Origin: Candidatus Moraniibacteriota bacterium
GTDB lineage: Bacteria > Patescibacteriota > Minisyncoccia > Moranbacterales > GCA-2747515
Direction: 5' to 3'
DNA length: 11,930 nt
NCBI GenBank assembly: GCA_027016355.1
Contig: JALWAF010000040.1
Location: forward strand, 337 to 12,266
Shown here: in pieces, positions 6,897 through 11,930 of the stretch
Position numbering within the stretch: position 1 is the first letter of the stretch
Layout: every line of letters begins with the position of its first letter
Translations under genes and position numbers: made by a program
Notes under the pieces: generated by a model
The model's input: the letters and a program-made list of their open reading frames with translations, nothing else
Told to the model about the DNA's origin: nothing
Databases searched by the model: none

Positions 6897-7973
6897 TTAC
6901 TTAATGCCTAATGTATGCAACGCTCTCAGATAAAGGGCTGCACTCCAGAGCTGCTCTTTAGCTCCATAGCCTTTACCATCTCGCGGATCATAAAACTCAT
7001 AAAATCCATTGAGTTGTTCCATTTTTTGAAACATCTCTAGTGCATATTTATGGTAGCCCATTTTTTCCAAAGCCATTACAGTGAATCCAACCACAAATGG
7101 CCAGACAACCTCGCCATCAGTTTCAGCAAAGACTTCTTGCTCACCTTCCGAATATGGATTATGGATGCATTTTATTGTAACTCCACAATTTGTATCAACT
7201 GAATCAAATTGCTTCACTACAAGTTCATGCATTTCCGCAGGGATCACATCATACAGCACGCCGAGCGCTAAGCCAAGCGGATCTGGACGTATGCCATCAG
7301 GTAGATAATCCACAAATAAACCATTACGCACAAATTGTGACAAAATACATTGCTTCAAATTCTCAGCTTTTTCAGACTCTCCTTTCAATTTGTATGCTCT
7401 TACTAACAACACATTATTAGTAAAAAGTGGCTTGTTAGCGAGTACTTTTTCCATCGTATCACGCCAATCAGCACCTACCGCCAGCCTATTTATCATATTG
7501 TTTTTTTCGACATAATCAATGGCCTGCTTAACCGCCGTCGGGAACTCTCCAAAGAGCTCCCAATCATTTGTGTGATATGCGTATTCATACATCGCGATAG
7601 CAAACAGGATTTCTGAGTCTTTAGTCCCTGGTGTTAGATTCCATAACTCGCCAGCATCATACCGGCCAACCATAAAGGAATTTTCACCACGCTCAGAAAC
7701 CTTTTTCTCACGCCACTTTTTTTCATCACTGAGAAAAAGAATGGGAATCTGACCATTATCACGCTGACGCTTACACAAATTTTCTAAATGTGTCCGCACT
7801 ATGCCATAACGTCCATGCTCCAACAAAAGCGGAGCAACTGCCAGTGCCAAGTCACGTGTCCAACACTGATATTTGTACCGATCTGGTGACGCAAACACAC
7901 CAAAACCCGGTACCAGACATGCCTCTACTATTTCCCACGCTTTTTCTCTTTTGCTTCCGATTTTTTCCGTCAT
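6897..7973 (-). CDS. Six-hairpin glycosidase-like protein (GH15/GH100/debranching-enzyme type)
   Basis: The 358 residues fit an (alpha/alpha)6-barrel carbohydrate enzyme. Visible marks are YQCWTRDLALAV (35-46; W-x-R-D is common at the active site of these families), DNGQIPILF (72-80), GADWRDTM (167-174), DGEVVWPFVVGF (286-297) and GYGAKEQLWSAALYLRAL (335-352), with helix pairs between. Asp41, Asp169, Asp172 and Glu288 are candidate acids. No signal peptide is present, so it is cytoplasmic, possibly acting on glycogen-like glucans or sucrose-type sugars; the substrate is unknown. It is unlike its neighbours in having TAAGGAGG eight bases before the ATG and clearly higher GC. It is monocistronic, with its own promoter and terminator. 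Confidence 0.7.
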   Translation of the reverse strand: MTEKIGSKREKAWEIVEACLVPGFGVFASPDRYKYQCWTRDLALAVAPLLLEHGRYGIVRTHLENLCKRQRDNGQIPILFLSDEKKWREKKVSERGENSFMVGRYDAGELWNLTPGTKDSEILFAIAMYEYAYHTNDWELFGEFPTAVKQAIDYVEKNNMINRLAVGADWRDTMEKVLANKPLFTNNVLLVRAYKLKGESEKAENLKQCILSQFVRNGLFVDYLPDGIRPDPLGLALGVLYDVIPAEMHELVVKQFDSVDTNCGVTIKCIHNPYSEGEQEVFAETDGEVVWPFVVGFTVMALEKMGYHKYALEMFQKMEQLNGFYEFYDPRDGKGYGAKEQLWSAALYLRALHTLGIK

Positions 7974-7981
7974 TTTATAAG

Positions 7982-7989
7982 CCTCCTTA
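7982..7989 (-). promoter_or_regulatory. Strong Shine-Dalgarno of the glycosidase-like gene
   Basis: TAAGGAGG on the minus strand lies eight bases before the ATG at 7973 and fixes that start. It is the only near-complete anti-16S match in the window; most genes here have A/T-only leaders. Confidence 0.9.
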
Positions 7990-8039
7990 GCTATATGAAA
8001 AAATTATTAAATAACTCCCATTCAAAAACTGAATATTGC

Positions 8040-8068
8040 ACTATAACACTTTTTACTTAAATTTGCAA
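8040..8068 (-). promoter_or_regulatory. Promoter of the glycosidase-like gene
   Basis: On the minus strand TTGCAA (8068-8063), a 17-bp spacer and TATAGT (8045-8040) with TGT before it make a good extended -10 promoter. The leader is about 60 bases. The boxes differ from the TTGAAT/TATACT set used by the kor genes. Confidence 0.65.
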
Positions 8069-8108
8069 CCCCTATTTTTTAATTTTTTATACCTCTAATT
8101 ATAAAAAT

Positions 8109-8262
8109 TGTCATTCCCGCGAAGGCGGGAATCCAGTACGTTTTACATGAATTATATTATTAAAATAAATTTTCAAAGCTTATAGCATTCTATAAATTAA
8201 ATAACATTGAATGTGTAGAGATCTGCTTGCAATCCTAGATTCCCGCCTTCGTGGGAATGACA
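8109..8262. repeat. Inverted pair of REP-like hairpins (REPIN/MITE-like element)
   Basis: Two 28-bp copies in opposite orientation (8109-8136 and 8235-8262) differ at two positions. Each holds an ATTCCCGC/GCGGGAAT stem (one wobble or mismatch in the right copy) around a four-base GAAG/CTTC loop, flanked by TGTCATT and a CCAG/CTAG end. The 98 bp between are AT-rich without an ORF. The TGTCATTCCCGCGAAG core is of the kind mobilised by REP-associated tyrosine transposases (RAYT) in other bacteria; no such gene is in the window. The rest of the 393-bp gap 7974-8366 holds only the glycosidase-like promoter and leader, and otherwise nothing I can identify. Confidence 0.75.
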
Positions 8263-8366
8263 AGTAATGTGAGAAATTACCTATTTTTTCACCACTATCT
8301 GTGCAAGTATTAAACATGAAATACTATACAAAAAAGCAAAGTGACACCACATGGAAGAAATCATCT

Positions 8367-9635
8367 CTAACGAAACATTTTCAACATTTTTACAAAATTA
8401 TACAGTGGGTGTTTATAAAATTTATTATATCCTTTCTGTACTTCCGCCATTGTGCCATTAATTTCTTCTTTAATTATATTTATACTATACTCTCTATTTA
8501 TTTTTTCCCATGCATGTGCCATCTCAACTTTATTTTTAAATCCTGCCATTTCTCTTTTTTCACAAGTCCTAAATAAAACATGATTAATTGACAGCCATAA
8601 TGATATGCCTCTAACACCCATAAAGTCATCTTTTTTAGCATTAAATAGAGAAGGGATTAATAATTTTGGTATTAGTAAATCCAAATTTTTTAAATTGCCT
8701 ACAACAAAAGCCAAATTCCATGTTGTGTAAAGACTACTAAAATTTTGACTCATAGTCATTTTTGGAAATAAATTTTTCTTATTCACAATAGATTCATAAA
8801 AATCATCACTATTTCCCTCTGGTATAATTTCTCGCTTCTCAAAAAATGGATGTGGTGGATTATCTTCTATATATTCTGCTAGCACATATGCGCAAAAAGC
8901 ATTGTCTTTAAAATTATTTTTAAATTCAGTTACCCCTGCTTCATGAATATTTATCCTCACAAACTCACTTAAATGTTCAATTTCTCCCTCTTGCTTTGGA
9001 GACAATAATTTATATTCAATAAAGTTTATTTTGTTTCGTCGATATTTTTCTTTCAAGAAATTAACCTTTAAAGGAGTTTTTTGCAGACCTCGCTGTAATT
9101 GAAAATAAATCATCAAGGAATCTATGGATATTGCTTTGGTTATCCTAAAAGAGCTCCGCGATATTTTTAAAGCATTGACAATAGTTGTCATAAGATTTCT
9201 TGTATTCAAACCACATTCCTTTTCCTTATCTTTATAATGATTTTGTAATTCCAAGAAAAAATTATGATCATTACACATAGCAGATGTAATTCGCTCCAAA
9301 ACAAAAAGATTATGTACTGCTCTTTGTACTTGATCTGTTTTTATAAGCCACTTTTTATCCAAAGCTTCCTCTAAAAATTTTATAATCGCTGGATGCTTAT
9401 TGATTAATCCTTTTTTAATATTTTCAAACATTGGTTTTAATGGTTGTCTGTCAATAGTTATGTTTTGAAAAAAAACTTCCATAGTTTTATTTGTCGTCTG
9501 AAAGTCATCTAACTTCATATCACGCAAAACTTGTTGGATAATATTCGGATCTGTTTTCATATCCATTGGAATACCCAATGCATCCATTGATTGATTAATA
9601 ATCATTATTTTTTGATCTTCAGTTATACTATGCAT
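8367..9635 (-). CDS. Orphan 422-residue mostly helical protein
   Basis: I do not recognise this protein. It has no signal peptide, membrane segment, zinc motif or nucleotide-binding loop that I can see. It is rich in Lys, Asn, Ile and Phe, predicted largely alpha-helical, and suggests helical repeats (for example around 60-160 and 300-400). It starts at ATG 9635 (MHSITEDQK); another Met at residue 11 is possible. It lies 39 bp downstream of the deoxyribosyltransferase-like gene on the same strand, with no promoter evident between, so the two probably form an operon. AT-rich composition and lack of a family fit recently acquired or lineage-specific DNA. The nearest structure downstream is the REP-like pair, about 100 bp beyond its stop. 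Confidence 0.8.
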   Translation of the reverse strand: MHSITEDQKIMIINQSMDALGIPMDMKTDPNIIQQVLRDMKLDDFQTTNKTMEVFFQNITIDRQPLKPMFENIKKGLINKHPAIIKFLEEALDKKWLIKTDQVQRAVHNLFVLERITSAMCNDHNFFLELQNHYKDKEKECGLNTRNLMTTIVNALKISRSSFRITKAISIDSLMIYFQLQRGLQKTPLKVNFLKEKYRRNKINFIEYKLLSPKQEGEIEHLSEFVRINIHEAGVTEFKNNFKDNAFCAYVLAEYIEDNPPHPFFEKREIIPEGNSDDFYESIVNKKNLFPKMTMSQNFSSLYTTWNLAFVVGNLKNLDLLIPKLLIPSLFNAKKDDFMGVRGISLWLSINHVLFRTCEKREMAGFKNKVEMAHAWEKINREYSINIIKEEINGTMAEVQKGYNKFYKHPLYNFVKMLKMFR

Positions 9636-9674
9636 ATATTTTCATGAATTAATTTTACTATTTTAATTCCCCAT

Positions 9675-10052
9675 TCATCTTGTAACATCTCTTATTATAT
9701 CACTAATTTTATTCATCATATCATCGGTGTCAACATATTCGATAAAATTATCAGTAATCACATTCAAAGACTCTACTACTTTTTGTCCTTTTCTATATAT
9801 GCAAATAATCGGAGTGCCCGCAGAATCAGCCCAACCAAGTTCAATACCAAGTCCTGTCGCTGGAAAAGAAACCTCGGCAATCATAACATCACAAGTCTTG
9901 ATGATATCTCGTGTCACAAAATCACTCGCCTCAGAATAAATCTCATGTGGTAAAATAATTTCATGTTCCAAATTTAATTGACTCTCTCTAATTGGCTGAT
10001 AAAGTTCTTTTTTAAAATTCAGCTTACTAGCATGCCCAATATATATTTTCAT
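9675..10052 (-). CDS. Nucleoside 2-deoxyribosyltransferase / DNPH1-like hydrolase
   Basis: The 125-residue protein matches the short Rossmann-like fold of PF05014 enzymes, which cleave or transfer the N-glycosidic bond of deoxynucleosides or deoxynucleotides. Evidence: the MKIYIGHA beta-strand start, the central CDVMIAEVSFPATGLGIELGWA (54-75), with Asp55, Glu60 and the probable catalytic Glu71 in the G-x-x-ELG-x-A motif, and the following strand PIICIYRKG. The DNPH1/Rcl group usually has a Ser in the P-S-x-G loop; here it is PATG, so phosphate recognition may differ. Length is slightly short of family norms (about 140-160). Possible roles are nucleotide salvage, or removal of modified or phage-derived nucleotides; the context gives no proof. 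It is transcribed divergently from the plus-strand orphan, first in a likely operon with the 422-residue gene. Confidence 0.82.
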   Translation of the reverse strand: MKIYIGHASKLNFKKELYQPIRESQLNLEHEIILPHEIYSEASDFVTRDIIKTCDVMIAEVSFPATGLGIELGWADSAGTPIICIYRKGQKVVESLNVITDNFIEYVDTDDMMNKISDIIRDVTR

Positions 10053-10143
10053 AATTTCTTACTTATCTAATAACACTCCCATTTTTTATATTGATGTATA
10101 ATCTTAATAATTTAATTTTTCTTATTCATATTTATTACCTCTC

Positions 10144-10172
10144 AGTATACCATTAACACAATTTGTATTCAA
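10144..10172 (-). promoter_or_regulatory. Promoter of the deoxyribosyltransferase-like operon
   Basis: The minus strand shows TTGAAT (10172-10167), 17 bp, and TATACT (10149-10144) with TGG before it, the same boxes and spacing as korA and korB. Predicted start is near 10137, leaving a leader of about 85 bases. Its -35 overlaps the -35 of the plus-strand promoter. Confidence 0.8.
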
Positions 10173-10191
10173 AATTATTTTATGTTATATT
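10163..10191 (+). promoter_or_regulatory. Divergent promoter of the small basic orphan gene
   Basis: TTGTAT (10163-10168), 17 bp and TATATT (10186-10191) with TGT immediately before it. Predicted start is about 10198, inside the palindrome at 10195-10217. It shares bases 10167-10168 with the opposite promoter's -35 box, so RNA polymerase could hardly occupy both at once. Confidence 0.6.
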
Positions 10192-10194
10192 GAA

Positions 10195-10217
10195 ATATCT
10201 TGAATTTATCAAGATAT
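10195..10217. promoter_or_regulatory. Operator-like palindrome at the plus-strand start site
   Basis: ATATCTTGA and its exact reverse complement TCAAGATAT are separated by five bases (ATTTA). It covers the predicted transcription start of the 10257 gene, the usual place for a repressor site. Alternatively it forms a 5' end hairpin in that mRNA. Confidence 0.55.
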
Positions 10218-10246
10218 GTTTTTGTTCTTTATAAACCTCAACAAAC

Positions 10247-10251
10247 AGGAG
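10247..10251 (+). promoter_or_regulatory. Shine-Dalgarno fixing the start of the basic orphan gene
   Basis: AGGAG lies five bases before the ATG at 10257. This favours that start over the in-frame TTG at 10200, which has no ribosome site and lies within the palindrome. Confidence 0.65.
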
Positions 10252-10256
10252 TATTT

Positions 10257-10601
10257 ATGCTACACACTGCCTGCACTGTACACCGCACTCAGCATTCTCG
10301 TCAGAGGAGAAAGCCTCAATATTGGTTCGATTGTTCTCATAATTTGATAGAAAATGTGAATTTCGAAATAATGAGAAGTAAAGGTAAAGAATTTACCATT
10401 TTCATAGGTCATCACAAAAAGCCTTTACTCGTAAGAATTAAAAAAATTAAACATTTGTCTCGCTCCAGATATGGCAAGAGAGTTCAGCTAGAATTATCAC
10501 ATATGACCTCTGATGAACATGAGTTTACTATTACAGTTGTATACAATAGGGATAATTATACTATGGTAATCAAACCTATGCCAAAATCCCTTTTAAAATA
10601 A
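10257..10601 (+). CDS. Small basic orphan protein, the only plus-strand gene
   Basis: Read from the ATG with the AGGAG site, the product has 114 residues. It is strongly basic (RTQHSRQRRKPQ near the N-terminus; KHLSRSRYGKR in the middle), with no membrane segment. Alternating strands such as KEFTIFIGHH, KPLLVRIKKI, RVQLELSH and FTITVVYNRDNYTMVIK suggest a small beta-rich fold. The charge suits nucleic-acid binding, possibly as regulator of its own divergent promoter region, but this is inference. I know no family for it. It ends in a strong bidirectional terminator shared with xseB. A longer form from TTG 10200 (133 residues) is less likely. Confidence 0.68.
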   Translation: MLHTACTVHRTQHSRQRRKPQYWFDCSHNLIENVNFEIMRSKGKEFTIFIGHHKKPLLVRIKKIKHLSRSRYGKRVQLELSHMTSDEHEFTITVVYNRDNYTMVIKPMPKSLLK

Positions 10602-10606
10602 ACTCC

Positions 10607-10647
10607 AAAAAAACACTCAATATTTTAAACAAAATATTGAGTGTTTT
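10607..10647. terminator. Bidirectional intrinsic terminator between convergent genes
   Basis: A perfect 17-bp stem (10610-10626 with 10631-10647) has a four-base AAAC loop. The minus-strand side ends in T7 (10613-10607), the plus side in TTTT. It serves the plus-strand orphan (stop at 10601) and xseB (stop at 10706) coming the other way. Confidence 0.88.
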
Positions 10648-10705
10648 ACATTTATATTGAAAAGTCATTAATTTGTAAAAATAACTAAACAAATATCAAA
10701 TTTCA

Positions 10706-10909
10706 TTATCCCAATTCTTTTTTAACGTCTTCAAATTCATTTTCTATTTCTTTGAGTCTTTTTTTGGAGTCTTTTATGAGACTTGCGCCCTTTTTTATCT
10801 TTTTAATTCCTTCTTCTACATCCACTTCACCCTGAGCTTCAAACCAATTTACTATTTCTTCAATTTCTTTGAGAGATTTTGTTAAATTGTCTTTTTTTTG
10901 TGCTGTCAT
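10706..10909 (-). CDS. xseB: Exodeoxyribonuclease VII small subunit
   Basis: The 67 residues from ATG 10909 form a short helical hairpin typical of XseB: LTKSLKEIEEIVNWFEAQGEVDVEEGIKKIKKG followed by a long amphipathic helix. The family pattern is a first helix ending near G, an acidic turn, and a second helix with x-L-x-x-G-x-x-L. XseB subunits pack around the XseA coiled coil to make the single-strand-specific exonuclease. The gene follows xseA by 26 bp, as in most bacteria. An in-frame TTG five codons upstream could extend it (72 residues), but the ATG is preferred. There is no strong Shine-Dalgarno sequence (GAAAG at best). Confidence 0.88.
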   Translation of the reverse strand: MTAQKKDNLTKSLKEIEEIVNWFEAQGEVDVEEGIKKIKKGASLIKDSKKRLKEIENEFEDVKKELG

Positions 10910-10935
10910 ATTTTTAACTTTCAATAATTAACTAT

Positions 10936-11913
10936 TTATTTAATCACTTTTGACTCAATTTTTCCATCACTCACTTGCACTTTTATTTTATCATCTTTTT
11001 TAACTTGTTTCACACTTCTTATTATTTTTCCATTGCTATCAGTTGTTATACTATAACCCAGTGCTAACTGCTTTCTTGGGTCATTGCTACAAATTGCTTT
11101 TTCTAAGAAAACTATTTGTTTTTTGTCTCTTTCTATTGCACTTTGAAAATTCATCATTACATTAATAGCATTTTGCAAAACTCTGGAATAATTATACACA
11201 ATTTTATCTAGTGCAAAAGACAACTCTTTTAAATTATTTTGTAACTTCCTTTTTTTGTTTTCTATTTCATTATCAATTTTTTGCACTACAAAATTAAATC
11301 TCGTAAATAACTCTTTTGTGCTTTGGATAATACTGTCAAAAATATCTTTTAGCTTATATTCGTTGTCTTTGAGAATAGCCTTTTGTTCTTGCAAAACTTT
11401 TTCAAATGAATGCAAGATGTATTGCTCACTGTTTGTTATAAACTTATCAAGTTTATCCCAACTTTCCCTTACAGCATGAGCTGCCGCTGTTGGTGTACTT
11501 ACTCCAACATCCGCAACAAGTGTTGTAATAGTTTCATCTTGCTCATGACCTACACCCGCCACCACTGGCACAGGGAAATCTGCTATCAAGCGCACAATAT
11601 TCTCATTATTAAACGCTTGCAAACTCTCCAAACTTCCGCCACCCCGCACAATCACAAGCACATCTAAATCTCTCTTTGCCATTTTTGTAAGAGCCTCTTT
11701 TAAATCCGTCAGAGCACCCGCTCCCTCAACTGTTGAATGATGAAAAATAATTTTATATCCATATTTGCCAACATTCGTAGTAAAATCTCCAATCGCTGCG
11801 CCATTTCTGGATGTAATAAGTCCAATTTTTTTTGGTAATTTTGGTAATTTTCTTTTTTTCTCCTGGACAAACAATCCTTCTTTTTCTAATTTCTTTTTTA
11901 ATTCATCATACAT
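10936..11913 (-). CDS. xseA: Exodeoxyribonuclease VII large subunit, lacking the N-terminal OB domain
   Basis: The 325 residues cover the catalytic and C-terminal parts of XseA, which degrades single-stranded DNA in repair. Seen are TSRNGAAIGD (34-43, Asp43), VRGGGSLESLQAFNNE (89-104, Arg90), GVGHEQDET (120-128, His123 and Asp126) and STPTAAAHAV (139-148), matching the conserved Asp/Arg/His/Asp set. A long coiled coil follows (about 150-275), then the C-terminal DPRKQLALGYS segment (from 278). Typical XseA has about 400-450 residues, with an N-terminal OB-fold of about 100 that binds DNA. Here MYDELKKKLEKEGLF, normally the linker after that domain, is the start, and an in-frame TAA lies at 11920-11922. 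The OB part is lost, split off by a frameshift, or encoded separately beyond the window edge. Confidence 0.9.
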   Translation of the reverse strand: MYDELKKKLEKEGLFVQEKKRKLPKLPKKIGLITSRNGAAIGDFTTNVGKYGYKIIFHHSTVEGAGALTDLKEALTKMAKRDLDVLVIVRGGGSLESLQAFNNENIVRLIADFPVPVVAGVGHEQDETITTLVADVGVSTPTAAAHAVRESWDKLDKFITNSEQYILHSFEKVLQEQKAILKDNEYKLKDIFDSIIQSTKELFTRFNFVVQKIDNEIENKKRKLQNNLKELSFALDKIVYNYSRVLQNAINVMMNFQSAIERDKKQIVFLEKAICSNDPRKQLALGYSITTDSNGKIIRSVKQVKKDDKIKVQVSDGKIESKVIK

Positions 11914-11930
11914 ATTTTTTTATGTCTCTT

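Noticed and set aside
8109..8262. CRISPR-like repeat and spacer
   Set aside because: Only two copies, in opposite orientation, without regular spacers or cas genes; an inverted REP pair explains it better.
10053..10137. GGGAG and very short ORFs in the leader of the deoxyribosyltransferase-like gene, as a possible leader peptide
   Set aside because: GGGAG is about 27 bases from the ATG, the ORFs are only five to seven codons, and no attenuator hairpin follows.
10200..10256. TTG start extending the basic orphan protein by 19 residues
   Set aside because: No ribosome site, within the palindrome and only about two bases after the predicted transcription start; the ATG at 10257 has AGGAG at five bases.
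10257..10601. CsrA-like pattern (FTIFIGHH followed by LLVRIKKI and RVQLEL) in the basic orphan
   Set aside because: Only the loose alternation of hydrophobics resembles CsrA; the protein is twice as long and lacks the N-terminal MLxLxRK and the conserved Arg near the end.
10910..10924. TTG start extending xseB by five residues
   Set aside because: The ATG at 10909 gives a normal XseB length, and TTG has no supporting ribosome site.
11828..11850. Tandem 12-bp repeat (GGTAATTTT unit)
   Set aside because: It encodes a Lys-Leu-Pro-Lys-Leu-Pro stretch common in the XseA linker; two units in coding DNA are unremarkable.

Overview
The window is AT-rich, gene-dense bacterial DNA with standard stop usage (TAA, TAG and TGA all end genes). 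Short spacers, AT-rich leaders mostly without a Shine-Dalgarno sequence, a two-gene 2-oxoacid:ferredoxin oxidoreductase, a SEDS cell-wall protein, and a membrane-anchored protein with an EGIDCGGPC cysteine motif together suggest a Patescibacteria/CPR-type genome (Parcubacteria-like). That placement is inference from gene content and style; no rRNA is present to confirm it. Nearly every gene lies on the minus strand, so the biological reading order runs from high to low coordinates.

From the right edge: exonuclease VII large and small subunits (xseA, xseB), a shared bidirectional terminator, then a small basic plus-strand orphan gene. That gene is divergent from a nucleoside 2-deoxyribosyltransferase/DNPH1-like gene, which is followed by a 422-residue orphan. 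Between the divergent genes lie two promoters with overlapping -35 boxes and a 23-bp palindrome at the predicted plus-strand transcription start. Next come a 154-bp inverted pair of REP-like hairpins in a 393-bp non-coding gap, and a six-hairpin glycosidase-like gene with a strong Shine-Dalgarno sequence and visibly higher GC.

The centre holds the fused gamma-alpha subunit (korA) and beta subunit (korB) of a 2-oxoacid:ferredoxin oxidoreductase. Each has its own near-identical promoter, and a perfect 28-bp palindrome abuts the korA stop codon. KorB has Gln where the family usually has a cluster Cys.

The left part is a cell-envelope and ribosome region: a 39-residue single-pass membrane protein, a signal-anchored cysteine-motif protein, RodA (peptidoglycan polymerase), a four-cysteine zinc-ribbon protein, ribosomal protein bL25, and the first 220 codons of an EnvC/PcsB-like coiled-coil murein hydrolase factor running off the left edge. 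RodA and the EnvC-like protein point to wall synthesis and remodelling. Kor links central carbon metabolism to ferredoxin. The stretch from about 7974 to 10650 looks accessory (orphans, REP pair, regulated divergent promoters) and is the best place to look for something new.
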